From Candidatus Falkowiibacteriota bacterium (GTDB lineage: Bacteria > Patescibacteriota > Patescibacteriia > Patescibacteriales > Patescibacteriaceae): a stretch of DNA of 50,280 bases. The stretch is from assembly GCA_903897785.1 (NCBI GenBank), contig CAIUCZ010000049.1:1-50280 (forward strand). The letters run 5' to 3'. How positions within the stretch are numbered: position 1 is the first letter of the stretch; every line of letters begins with the position of its first letter. Made by a program: the position numbers and the translations under genes. Positions 24,057-32,217 of this stretch are shown here, piece by piece. The notes under the pieces were generated by a model. The model did not search any database, was not told the DNA's origin, and saw only the letters and a program-made list of their open reading frames with translations.

Positions 24057-24128
24057 GGCCTTTTCGTCTATCGGTTAGGACATTGGATTCTCATTCCAAG
24101 AAGACGGGTTCGACTCCCGTAGAGGCTA
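24057..24128 (+). tRNA. tRNA-Glu (CUC)
   Basis: A complete cloverleaf: acceptor GGCCTTT/AGAGGCT with a G-U closing pair, D stem GTCT/GGAC, anticodon stem TTGGA/TCCAA with loop TTCTCAT (anticodon CTC), and T arm ACGGG-TTCGACT-CCCGT. CCA is not encoded. An intrinsic terminator follows at 24135. Confidence 0.93.
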
Positions 24129-24134
24129 CAAAAA

Positions 24135-24176
24135 CAAAGAGCATCCGAGCGTCAGCAAGGATGTTCTTTGCTTTTG
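24135..24176 (+). terminator. Terminator of tRNA-Glu
   Basis: CAAAGAGCATCC pairs with GGATGTTCTTTG and is followed by CTTTTGT. Confidence 0.75.
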
Positions 24177-24338
24177 TAAACAATCAAGGGAGTCGAGCAG
24201 GTTGGAAGCGAGCTAGCCTGAGGGACGAAGGCGCAGCGAGCGTCGTCCCGATGCCCATCGGGGCGCCAACCCTGGACAAGCGAGTCCGGCCCAGCGGACG
24301 AGCGCGGAACTCCTGTAGGAGCTACAAAAATAAAAAGC
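24177..24338. repeat. GC-rich segment ending in a degenerate copy of the tRNA-Glu 3' end
   Basis: This stretch has no gene. It holds small palindromes (CCCGAT/ATCGGG at 24247-24262; GGAC/GTCC at 24273-24286) and repeated GCGAGC words. At 24309-24338, ACTCCTGTAGGAGCTACAAAA matches ACTCCCGTAGAGGCTACAAAA at the tRNA 3' end (24113) with few mismatches. It looks like an old duplication or attachment-site remnant. Confidence 0.5.
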
Positions 24339-24360
24339 CGCTCCAAAAAATTGGAACGAC
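24325..24360 (-). terminator. Terminator of the 101-aa gene
   Basis: On the minus strand GTCGTTCCA pairs with TGGAGCGGC (with G-U pairs) and is followed by TTTTTATTTTT. Confidence 0.75.
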
Positions 24361-24366
24361 CATATT

Positions 24367-24672
24367 TCACAAAGCCTTTTCATCGGACAACATCGTAATC
24401 TCATGCCTGATCAAAAACCTTTGCATCGCCAGCTCCTCGGGCGGCAACGAACGGTTGGCCTTTTTTAATTCGGCCAAAAATTCGGCCACGGTAATAAATT
24501 TTTTATCAAACGGAATATTTGAATGCTCTTGCTCCCAGCGCTGGCGCTGTTTGCCCCAAACCGTTTCCGCTTCCATTGATTTTGCCGGCCAATCTTGAAT
24601 TTCCGCCAACAAACCGGCATCCGACAGGCGCAACATTCTTTCATAATTTTGCGTCAAATTTTTCAGTGCCAT
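24367..24672 (-). CDS. Hypothetical protein, 101 aa
   Basis: No family recognised. The product is a soluble, helical, Glu/Lys-rich protein (LTQNYERMLRLSDAGLLAEIQDWPAKSMEAETVWGKQRQRWEQEH; KFITVAEFLAELKKANRSLPPEELAMQRFLIRHEITM in pieces). The ATG at 24672 is chosen over a GTG one codon earlier because AAAGGAG is well spaced from it. It is one of the genes with a clear Shine-Dalgarno site and a standard terminator. It lies just upstream of the tRNA region on the opposite strand. Confidence 0.75.
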   Translation of the reverse strand: MALKNLTQNYERMLRLSDAGLLAEIQDWPAKSMEAETVWGKQRQRWEQEHSNIPFDKKFITVAEFLAELKKANRSLPPEELAMQRFLIRHEITMLSDEKAL

Positions 24673-24701
24673 CACGGCTCCTTTTTTTAATGAACAAAAA
24701 A

Positions 24702-25847
24702 TTAAATCGCTTTTCTAATTATCATCATCAACTTACTATAAAACTCCAAATTATTCAAACTGGCCAAACGAAGACCTAGAGGCTCGTTGATTTTGAATAA
24801 ATAATGCAAATAGGCCCGTGACAGCCGGCGCAATTCAGTTTGTGTGGAATTTAAGTTGATCGGCTGTTTATCATTGGCAAACTTGGCATTGGCAATATTT
24901 TGTTCTTCATAAAACTCGCCTAACTTTTTTGTCGTGCCGCTCAAATAGTCACTAATCATTTTTTCTGCCCCGGTTTTAAACAAAAATAATTTTCCATGCC
25001 GGCCTTCGCGCGTCGGAATAACACAATCAAACATATCCACTCCGCGGCGCACCGCCTCGACGATGTTGTCCGGATAACCGACACCCATCAAATAACGCGG
25101 CTTATCTTTGGGCATGGCCGGCATTAATTTATCAAGCACGTCATACATTTGCAGTGCCGTCTCCCCGACCGACAAGCCGCCGATGTTGTAACCGTCAAAG
25201 CCGATATTTTTTAAGCCGGTCAAACTTTGCGCCCGCAAGTCATGATCCAGCCCGCCTTGCACCACGCAGAAAAGCAGCGGCTTTTGGCCTTTGATTTTTT
25301 GCTGATAAGTTCTGGCTCGCTCGGCCCAAGCCGTTGTCAATTCCACCGCTTTTGCCAATTTGGCTTTTGTCGCCGGCAAAGCGACGCATTCATCCAGACA
25401 AACGGCAATATCCACGCCAAACGCGCACTGCAAACGCAATGACTCTTCCGGCGTCAGTTCGAACGTCCGGCCGTCGACATAAGATTGAAAGATAACCCCG
25501 CGCTTGGTCAGTTTGACGAGATTTTCACCACTCTTGTTTCTATTTTTAGCCAAAGAAAAAACTTGAAAACCGCCTGAATCGGTCAAAATTGACTGCGGCC
25601 AATTCATAAACTGATGCAAACCGCCTTGGGTTTTGATCAATTCATCGCCCGGCCGCAACATTAAGTGATAAGTGTTAGACAAGATTTGTTCAAACCCAAG
25701 TGCCGCAATAGCAGACGTGTCCAGATGTTTGACTGCGCCTTGCGTCGCCACCGGCATAAACAGCGGTGTTTGCACCACGCCGTGATTGGTCGTTAATTCA
25801 CCGCGACGCGCCGCGGTTTTTTGTTTGGTTTTTTTAAGCTTAAACAT
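24702..25847 (-). CDS. tgt: Queuine tRNA-ribosyltransferase, zinc site degenerate
   Basis: Tgt exchanges guanine-34 of GUN tRNAs for a queuosine precursor or queuine. The 381-residue product has LSNTYHLMLRPG, LTDSGGFQVFSL (Asp90), VVQGG, GYNIGGLSVGE, GVGYPDNIVEAV and VDMFDCVIPTR with nucleophile Asp274. The C-terminal zinc site is odd. Where the family has CxCxxC there is LNSTQTEL (about 331-338), with no cysteine, although the final His348 of AYLHYL is kept. An extra segment, ISDYLSGTTKKLGEFYEEQN, precedes it. The enzyme may fold without zinc. No queuosine-synthesis gene is in the window. Confidence 0.93.
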   Translation of the reverse strand: MFKLKKTKQKTAARRGELTTNHGVVQTPLFMPVATQGAVKHLDTSAIAALGFEQILSNTYHLMLRPGDELIKTQGGLHQFMNWPQSILTDSGGFQVFSLAKNRNKSGENLVKLTKRGVIFQSYVDGRTFELTPEESLRLQCAFGVDIAVCLDECVALPATKAKLAKAVELTTAWAERARTYQQKIKGQKPLLFCVVQGGLDHDLRAQSLTGLKNIGFDGYNIGGLSVGETALQMYDVLDKLMPAMPKDKPRYLMGVGYPDNIVEAVRRGVDMFDCVIPTREGRHGKLFLFKTGAEKMISDYLSGTTKKLGEFYEEQNIANAKFANDKQPINLNSTQTELRRLSRAYLHYLFKINEPLGLRLASLNNLEFYSKLMMIIRKAI

Positions 25848-25851
25848 TAAT

Positions 25852-27843
25852 TTACTTTAGTTTTACCAAGCCGTCGTTGGCCGGCAAATTCGGATCATCT
25901 TCCAGTTTGCTGGTTTTGGCCGGCGCGGTTAATTTTATCGTCTGCTTGATTTGATTGTCCTGCGCGCTGACATTGGCCGTCGGCACGACAATCATCAGCT
26001 TGCCCGCATCGGCCGCGCTCGGCGACAGTGTGACGCTAAATTCACCGTTTATTTGTGGCGAACTGGCCGGCCAAGCACCGATATTCCAACTGACACGCCG
26101 TGACGCATTATCATAAGAAATATTACCGGCGGTTGTCTGTGTGCCGTTGGCAAAATTGACTTCGGCCGGCATTACAACGGACATTAAAACATCGGATAAA
26201 CTGTGCCAGCTGTTGGAAAGCTGCCAATAAACTTTGACTGTGCTTTGTTGATTAACCACCGGCGGTATGGGCCCCGAACCCACGGCAAGATTATCACTGT
26301 TAAAATATTTCACCGTTTGGCCGGCCGACAAATCGCTGCCCAGATAAATCGTCACCGGATTGGTCAACAACTGCGCGCTGACGGTCGAGGTCGGGCTTTC
26401 GGCGGTAGAAAAATCATAAACAAACTTGGCTTGGCTGACAAATTGATTTTGCCCGAGGTTAAGCAAGGCGGTCATCGGTTTTAATCTGACCGTAAAATTA
26501 ATCGTGCTGGTGGTATTGTTAGCGCCGGTTTGCAACTCCGGCAAATCGTTTAAGTCCCAAGTCAAGGCATTGCCCGCCTGCTGGCTGCCATGCGTATCGA
26601 TAATACTCGGCCAATCCACCAAATTATTATCCAAAAATACGCTGACCGTGGCATTATTAATTTTCATGTCCGCCGGTTTGCCGACCGTCAAAGCATAAGT
26701 CAAAGTCTGGCCGGGATTGGCGATAAGCGAAACTGGATTATTTTCAACCTGCAAAGCGGCGGACAACTGGCCGGTCGGCCAGGCAAAGTTAAGCGGCTGG
26801 CTATAAACTTTATAATACTTACCGTCCAAACCCTTGGCCAAAAGAGACACGGTCAACGGCTGGTTGGCCGGCGGAAAAGCCAAATATTGAAAATGAACGG
26901 CAAAAGTTTGCAGCGCGGTCGGCCAAGAACTGATTCCCCACACCCCGGGCGAAAGCAAACCGGTCATGCCCGACGGCCAGGTCTTGCGGCGGTCAATCGT
27001 CCAAGCCAGCTCACTGCCGCCGTCAATTTGCAATTGACAATCGGTCAAATAGTTGATTGGCTGTGTGTCGTAATCGACAATCAAAGTCAAATCCTGATTC
27101 AAAGCCGGCGCACTCGGCGCGATAGGCATAAGGTTGACGCCCAGTGTGGTCAAGTTGACATTGGTTTGCGCGTTTTTGGTAAACTGGCTGGAAAAATCAG
27201 TTGGCTGATAAGCCGCTTGCACGGAAAAATTGACCGTGGAACTGGCCAGCGCCAGCATTTTGCCTTTGAGCTTGATTTCACCGGAAGCTTTTTGGGCCAG
27301 CTGATCAAACTGCCAATTGTTGGCATCAATCCCGGCCGGCTGGCTATCCTCTTGCTGCCAGCCGTCCGGCGCCAATAAATGCAATTGCAAATTTTTAATC
27401 GCCGCCCGGTCCAAATTCTGATAATCGATCGTCACAAAAAAATCTTGGCCGACCGCCACCTGTTGCGGATCGGCGGTAATCGTCAAATTAAAATCAGTCG
27501 GATTATTGGCCGTTTCCCAGCGGCTGACGCCATAAGCCACGGCCGCGCCGATACCCAGCAAAAGAATTAACCACAACAAACGGCGCAACCAGCGGCCCCA
27601 AAAGCCGACGCGGTGCTTTATTTCCATTTTTTTGGGGTTGATAATCCGGCCCGCATCGTCTTGATAAACCTGTTTTAAACTGCCGGCCACTTCCCGCCGT
27701 GAAACAACCGGCGGTTTGACCGGCAGAGGTTTGATCACCGCTTTGTCCAGCAGGTCGTCGAGATTATAAACATCCGGCTTGCCGGTGCGGCTGATCAGCT
27801 TCTTGGCTTTGCTAGCTTTGGCAGACTTATTCTTTTTAAGCAT
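25852..27843 (-). CDS. Membrane-anchored extracellular repeat protein (DUF11/CARDB-like)
   Basis: 663 residues from the ATG at 27843; upstream codons lie in spacer repeats. A basic cytoplasmic tail of about 85 residues leads to one membrane helix (about 87-106, LLWLILLLGIGAAVAYGV). Several beta-sandwich domains follow outside, of the kind DPQQVAVGQDFFVTIDYQNLDRAAI and NPGQTLTYALTVGKPADMKINNATV, typical of DUF11/CARDB or Ig-like adhesin modules. It is adjacent to and co-directional with the DUF4012 protein, so the two may act together at the surface. The role is unknown; adhesion or wall organisation is plausible. Tgt starts 5 bp after its stop. Confidence 0.75.
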   Translation of the reverse strand: MLKKNKSAKASKAKKLISRTGKPDVYNLDDLLDKAVIKPLPVKPPVVSRREVAGSLKQVYQDDAGRIINPKKMEIKHRVGFWGRWLRRLLWLILLLGIGAAVAYGVSRWETANNPTDFNLTITADPQQVAVGQDFFVTIDYQNLDRAAIKNLQLHLLAPDGWQQEDSQPAGIDANNWQFDQLAQKASGEIKLKGKMLALASSTVNFSVQAAYQPTDFSSQFTKNAQTNVNLTTLGVNLMPIAPSAPALNQDLTLIVDYDTQPINYLTDCQLQIDGGSELAWTIDRRKTWPSGMTGLLSPGVWGISSWPTALQTFAVHFQYLAFPPANQPLTVSLLAKGLDGKYYKVYSQPLNFAWPTGQLSAALQVENNPVSLIANPGQTLTYALTVGKPADMKINNATVSVFLDNNLVDWPSIIDTHGSQQAGNALTWDLNDLPELQTGANNTTSTINFTVRLKPMTALLNLGQNQFVSQAKFVYDFSTAESPTSTVSAQLLTNPVTIYLGSDLSAGQTVKYFNSDNLAVGSGPIPPVVNQQSTVKVYWQLSNSWHSLSDVLMSVVMPAEVNFANGTQTTAGNISYDNASRRVSWNIGAWPASSPQINGEFSVTLSPSAADAGKLMIVVPTANVSAQDNQIKQTIKLTAPAKTSKLEDDPNLPANDGLVKLK

Positions 27844-27856
27844 ACTTTTAATGGTT

Positions 27857-28010
27857 CCTAAAGTTATAAAGTTCATAAAGTTATAAAGTAAATTCACTTT
27901 ACAACTCCCTGCCCGTAATGCTACGCCCGCCAGCAATGCTGAGCATAGCTCTGCGGGCTGGCATAGCGTTGCAGGCAGGTCAACTTTATGAACTTTATAA
28001 ACTAATTTGT
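27857..28010. repeat. F1 array with a nested GC-rich palindrome
   Basis: AAAGTTATAAAGTTCATAAAG units enclose CCTGCCCGTAATGCTACGC...GCGTTGCAGGCAGG (27908-27979). The palindrome itself contains a further insert (CCGCCAGCAATGCTGAGC...). CTTTATGAACTTTATAA follows. Confidence 0.85.
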
Positions 28011-28059
28011 AAGATTAATGATTAAATTATTATCATCCTTAATCATACCACAAAAAAAA

Positions 28060-30570
28060 TTATTTCTGAACGTTGATCACTCCCGCCCACCCTTGGTCGC
28101 TCGTCAACTGCGTTTGGTCGGAAAAGCCGTTGCCCGTGGCCACGGTGCTATCCGGATAAGTCCAAGCCATATTTTGGCCGGCCGGCAGAATAACCTTGAG
28201 GCTAAAATTCTCAACTAAAACACCCGGCTGTTTTTGTACCAACAGGCTATAGCTGTAAAATTGGTTATTGGCAAAGAGGCTTTTTAACTGATTATACCAA
28301 CCGATTTCTGGTTTTGGCTGCAGTTTAAACGGCAAACGGTAAGTTAAAGTGGCTGTTGTGCTTTCTCCCGGCTTAGTCGTCAACCAATTAGCAAAAACCG
28401 TTTTGTTAAATTCTTGATAAATCATTGTTTGGCTTATGGGATCAAGCACAGCTTGTTCTTCGGGAGCAAAATCCGGATCATGCTCCCAATCATTAGAACT
28501 ATAATTAGATGCCGGCCAACCAACAAATGGGTTATTAAAGCCAATAGCCGACAACAATTGGCTACCGGCCGGCACATAGACCCGTAGCCAATCAATATTA
28601 TCAATGTCAGTAAGACCTCGAATAAGATTATCCGTTGACGTGCCATAATGTGTTCGCGTAATGGTCAGCTTATCAACGACGGAGTTGTCAGGCAAAATTT
28701 GCACTTCCTGTTCAATGCCAACCCTGATCATGCGATCACTCTTACCGCCATGAATATTGGTGTTAGCCACTTGCAAATAATCCTGGGGAGCTTGTTTGAT
28801 TCGTCCATCCCAACCAAGATTAATCATCTCTTGTTCCAAAGCGGGATCAGAAAAATACAACATAATATGCTTTTCTGCCAAGGAAGATTCAAAAACGGTC
28901 ATAACCTTAAGCAAGACCTCTTTGTTGTTTAAACGTTTGGGCAATTCCTCCATAATCTTAGCCAATAAATCACCAATCATTTTTTTTGGAGCCACGGGAT
29001 GACCATATTGCTTTTTTACATCATGCTGTTCCACCACAACTTGCGTTTCTTGCCAAAAATTATCAGCCGTTAACGTCAGGCCATATTCTTTCTGCATGTC
29101 AATCGGCCCCATAGCCGATAAAAGCCTTTCCATGACGGTCGGCGTGAGAGTAATCACTCCGTCGGCGCTCGAGCCGCCAGAAATTTCATACATTTTCATA
29201 ATTTGTTTGGCACTAGCGGGCCAATCAGACCACCAGTTAGAATCGACAAAACGCCAAGGTCCGCCAAAAATTTCCACCGGATAAGGCGGTACAATTCGTC
29301 GCGATCGCTGCCGATCAAGTAGGCCATATGGTCCGTCAACCGGCACATCGATTTGATTAATTTTACCACCACTAATATCAACAACGGCAAAACTGCCCAA
29401 AAAACCGCCGCCGCCGCGCATTTCAGCATTATTTTGAAAAACAAAAAGATAACGCTTGCTGGATTGCGCGCCCAAAAACGTCGCCAGCTGGCCGGACATA
29501 TCTTTAATCTGCGCCAAGCTGGTCGCCAAAAAATCCGCCTGCCCGGAGAGACTGACGAATTTCTGGCGATATTCCAAAGGCAGCTTGTTAGCATCAATAT
29601 TTTTGACTGTGTCCGACAGTTGATTAGCCAACGCCAAATCAACCGTGCTATCTTGATTTAATTTATTTAACAAACCGATCCAATCGCGATTAGCCTGGCC
29701 GGACAACAGACCGGATAATAAACCGCTGGCATTCTCACCAAGTTTGGCGGCAATTTGCCCGGCCAAAATAATATTTTTTGATTGGCTGGCCAACTGCATT
29801 TGCTGATCCGGCGCCAAAGAAGCTAAACTTAAAAAAACATTGTTGATTTGCGACAGTTGATTCTGCGCCGTTAAAAAATTCCGGCCGGCTGACACAAAGC
29901 TAGTCTGCGCTTGAGCAAAATCCTTGTTAGCCAGCAGCGTTTTAGCTTGATCCAGGTCAGCCAAAGCCGCTTGCGAAGCTTCGGCCACATTGGCTTTCAC
30001 TTTGGTCAAAGATTGATAATAAGAATAAATTTTAAACGGCGCGATAATCGCCAAAACAATAACCACCGCCATCACCCAGCGTGGCCAAGCATGGGGCCGT
30101 GACGGTTTTTGCCATAACTTTTGCGCTTGACCGGTCAGACCAGAGGCACTGGCCACGGCTCCGCCAACTAGTAACAAGCCCAGCCACTTGACGGCGTTGC
30201 CAAAACCTAAAATAATTTTTAAAAATAATCTGCCCAAAAAAATCCACGGCTGGATAAATAGCCAAGCGATAAATTTTAGACCGACCCAGAGACTGTTTAA
30301 AATAAACACCGGCAAACGCAGCAGCCACAAAAAAACACCGGCGATTCCCCGGCCGACCAGCAAAAAGCCGTTGCCCAGCATGCCGAGTAGCCCAAAGATA
30401 ATCCGGCCGACGCCGGCAAAAACACCGACAAGCGCTTGGCCGATAAAACCGAGCGTTCTTTCTACCACTTGTCCGAGTTTTACTACCAACAACAAAACAA
30501 ACTTAACCAGCCGAACAATAAGCAAGTCGTTAAAGATGTCTTTGGTTTTATTTTTATTAAAGTCTGACAT
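28060..30570 (-). CDS. DUF4012 domain membrane protein
   Basis: 836 residues from the ATG at 30570; codons upstream of it are spacer repeat. The first 180 residues hold several amphipathic or membrane helices (LIVRLVKFVLLLVVKLGQV; IFGLLGMLGNGFLLVGRGIAG in part; WVMAVVIVLAIIAPF). A helical bundle follows (ADLDQAKTLLANKDFAQAQTSF), then the DUF4012 domain with YLFVFQNNAEMRGGGGFLGSFAVVDI (in pieces) and DSNWWSDWPASAKQIMKMYE. DUF4012 is frequent in CPR genomes and distantly recalls LytR-CpsA-Psr-like surface enzymes, but its activity is unknown. It is probably cell-surface, paired with the downstream repeat protein. Confidence 0.85.
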   Translation of the reverse strand: MSDFNKNKTKDIFNDLLIVRLVKFVLLLVVKLGQVVERTLGFIGQALVGVFAGVGRIIFGLLGMLGNGFLLVGRGIAGVFLWLLRLPVFILNSLWVGLKFIAWLFIQPWIFLGRLFLKIILGFGNAVKWLGLLLVGGAVASASGLTGQAQKLWQKPSRPHAWPRWVMAVVIVLAIIAPFKIYSYYQSLTKVKANVAEASQAALADLDQAKTLLANKDFAQAQTSFVSAGRNFLTAQNQLSQINNVFLSLASLAPDQQMQLASQSKNIILAGQIAAKLGENASGLLSGLLSGQANRDWIGLLNKLNQDSTVDLALANQLSDTVKNIDANKLPLEYRQKFVSLSGQADFLATSLAQIKDMSGQLATFLGAQSSKRYLFVFQNNAEMRGGGGFLGSFAVVDISGGKINQIDVPVDGPYGLLDRQRSRRIVPPYPVEIFGGPWRFVDSNWWSDWPASAKQIMKMYEISGGSSADGVITLTPTVMERLLSAMGPIDMQKEYGLTLTADNFWQETQVVVEQHDVKKQYGHPVAPKKMIGDLLAKIMEELPKRLNNKEVLLKVMTVFESSLAEKHIMLYFSDPALEQEMINLGWDGRIKQAPQDYLQVANTNIHGGKSDRMIRVGIEQEVQILPDNSVVDKLTITRTHYGTSTDNLIRGLTDIDNIDWLRVYVPAGSQLLSAIGFNNPFVGWPASNYSSNDWEHDPDFAPEEQAVLDPISQTMIYQEFNKTVFANWLTTKPGESTTATLTYRLPFKLQPKPEIGWYNQLKSLFANNQFYSYSLLVQKQPGVLVENFSLKVILPAGQNMAWTYPDSTVATGNGFSDQTQLTSDQGWAGVINVQK

Positions 30571-30571
30571 T

Positions 30572-30690
30572 GAGTTGAAAGTTATAAAGTTCATAAAGTT
30601 ATAAAGTAAATTCACTTTATAGCTTCCTGCCCGTAATGCTACGCACAGCGTTGCAGGCGGGTCAACTTTATGGACTTTATGAACTAATTT
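30572..30690. repeat. F1 array with a nested GC-rich palindrome
   Basis: AAAGTTATAAAGTTCATAAAG, then CCTGCCCGTAATGCTACGC-ACAGCGTTGCAGGCGGG (30626-30661), then CTTTATGGACTTTATG. This is a near-twin of the 27.9-kb spacer. Confidence 0.85.
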
Positions 30691-31877
30691 AAGGCTCCCA
30701 AATAAACATTCTTCGTGGCCAGCGCCGCCTTATTCCAATCATATTTCTTAACCTGCTTATAACCCAAAGCAATCAATTCTTGGCGCAAACCCTGATCGGT
30801 CAAGACCTGAAACACTTTGGCCACAAAATCTTCTTTTTGCTCCGGATCAAAATAAACCGCCGCCTCGCCCAAAATTTCCGGCATGCTGGTTTTATATGAG
30901 CTGATGACCGGACAGCCGTGGGCCATCGCTTCCAGCGGCGGCAAGCCAAACCCTTCGTACAAAGACGGAAAAACATAAGCCGCGGCTCGAGCAAACAACA
31001 AACGCAATTCACAATCCGGCACATAACCGGCAAAAGTTACGGAACGCTCGCCGACTTCTTGCCATAAATTTAAATTTTTTGCTTCTTGCTTTAACTGGCG
31101 ATAAAAATAATCATCCTTGCCCACCAAAACCAATTTTAATTCCGGCACCAGCGCCAAAAGCGGCCGCATCGCTGACAATAAAAATTTTAAATTCTTGTGC
31201 GGATAAGCGTTGCCGACGTAAAGTAAAAAATTACCGTTGATTTGATAGCGCGCCAAGACTTCGACCGCATCCGTAGAGACGCATTGCAATGCGTCTCTAC
31301 CACTAGATAAATTTTTGGTAAAATCCGCCACGCCCTCGCGAATCACCTGCACTTTCTGCGGCTTGATTTTAAAATGGGCCACAATGTCGTTTTTAGTAAA
31401 TTCAGATACGGCAATTATTTTTTGCGCCCGCGCCACCGCCACTTTCATATTTAACCAATAGGCCAGCAATTTAAAATAATAAAAAAATCGCGGCAAAGTC
31501 GTTCGTTTATTGGTGTGATGTTTGGTTAAAATTAAGTCATGAATCGTCACCACAAACTTGGTCGGACAAAACAGGGGCACATTAAAATGCGGAAAATGCA
31601 TTAAATCAACTTTGGCCCGGGCGATAAGAATCGGCATTGTCCATTGTTCGGCAAAACTATACCAGCGGCACGGTGCCAACACTTTGCGCACTCGGTCATT
31701 AGGCACGACAAAATTCGCAAAGTTGTCTTTGCCCAAAAAGATGACATAATGATTGATTTTGTCTTGGCTGATGACGCGATCGACAATTTCTTGGGTGTAC
31801 CGACCCAAGCCCTTGCCGACCGGACCGTAAAAGCGCGCGTCAATGCCAATCGTTTTGCGCTGATTTTCGTTAAACAT
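30684..31877 (-). CDS. GT4-type glycosyltransferase with in-frame palindrome insertion
   Basis: The 397-residue GT-B enzyme has the N-terminal GIDARFYGPVGKGLGRYTQEIV loop, HDLILTKH and KIIAVSEFTKNDIV. The C-terminal domain has FLLYVGNAYPHKNLKFLL, PSLYEGFGLPPLEAMAHGCPV (EX7E) and AAVYFDPE. This resembles WfbU-like mannosyl/glucosyltransferases of family GT4. Residues 193-203 (GRDALQCVSTD) are encoded by a 28-bp perfect palindrome (31273-31300) of the GAGACGCA family inserted in the linker between the two domains. The frame stays open, so the enzyme is probably functional. Its target glycan is unknown. Confidence 0.9.
   Translation of the reverse strand: MFNENQRKTIGIDARFYGPVGKGLGRYTQEIVDRVISQDKINHYVIFLGKDNFANFVVPNDRVRKVLAPCRWYSFAEQWTMPILIARAKVDLMHFPHFNVPLFCPTKFVVTIHDLILTKHHTNKRTTLPRFFYYFKLLAYWLNMKVAVARAQKIIAVSEFTKNDIVAHFKIKPQKVQVIREGVADFTKNLSSGRDALQCVSTDAVEVLARYQINGNFLLYVGNAYPHKNLKFLLSAMRPLLALVPELKLVLVGKDDYFYRQLKQEAKNLNLWQEVGERSVTFAGYVPDCELRLLFARAAAYVFPSLYEGFGLPPLEAMAHGCPVISSYKTSMPEILGEAAVYFDPEQKEDFVAKVFQVLTDQGLRQELIALGYKQVKKYDWNKAALATKNVYLGALN
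31273..31300. repeat. 28-bp GAGACGCA palindrome inside the GT gene
   Basis: GTAGAGACGCATTG is followed by its exact reverse complement. It begins with GTAG, like classical REP elements. Confidence 0.9.
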
Positions 31878-32092
31878 AAATAAAACAAAACTGGCCGAAT
31901 ATCTCCGTCTTGCCGCCCCGATGCTCTATCGGGACGGCGGTTAAACCCGGTCGGCTTTAGTTTTATTTTATCATTTTAGGATAAGACTGGCAATGGCAAG
32001 AGTAAAGGCATCCGGCAACGTCTGGGGGCGCCATAGTCCTCCCGACTTTAAGTCGGGACGGGGCTATGGAGCCCATTTTGCCTACAACTTTT

Positions 32093-32130
32093 CAATAAAA
32101 CCGCAATCTTTGAGTACAAAAAACTGCGGT
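32093..32130 (-). terminator. Terminator of the T4SS-like ATPase operon
   Basis: On the minus strand ACCGCA and TGCGGT pair around a 19-base loop and are followed by TTTATTG, 88 bp after the stop. Confidence 0.6.
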
Positions 32131-32139
32131 AAGACAGAA

Positions 32140-32216
32140 CGCATGATTCGTAGCTTTCGTAGTATTCGGACCTGCCTGCCGGCAGGCAGGTTTAATTCGT
32201 AGCATTCGTATTAGAT
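32140..32216. repeat. F2 units interrupted by a perfect 20-bp GC palindrome
   Basis: ATTCGTAGCTTTCGTAGTATTCGGA, then CCTGCCTGCCGGCAGGCAGG (32171-32190), then TTTAATTCGTAGCATTCG. Confidence 0.85.
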
Positions 32217-32217
32217 G

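Larger units (their letters stand above)
31878..32217. other. Gene-free spacer of 340 bp
   Basis: The spacer holds a GCCGCCCCGATG/ATCGGGACGGCGG hairpin (31909-31941), a GCGCCATAGTCCTCCCGACTT/AAGTCGGGACGGGGCTATGG hairpin (32025-32070), a minus-strand terminator (32093-32130) and an F2 array broken by a 20-bp GC palindrome (32140-32216). I see no reading frame worth calling. Confidence 0.75.

Noticed and set aside
23963-24598. A 211-codon plus-strand frame over the tRNA-Glu region.
   Set aside because: It runs through the tRNA, its duplication and the opposite-strand 101-aa gene, and has no protein-like composition.
27844-27936. N-terminal extension of the 25.85-kb surface protein.
   Set aside because: It is encoded by the spacer array and palindrome; the ATG at 27843 begins a normal basic tail.
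30571-30615. N-terminal extension of the DUF4012 protein.
   Set aside because: The extra codons are F1 repeat DNA, identical to those upstream of the neighbouring gene.
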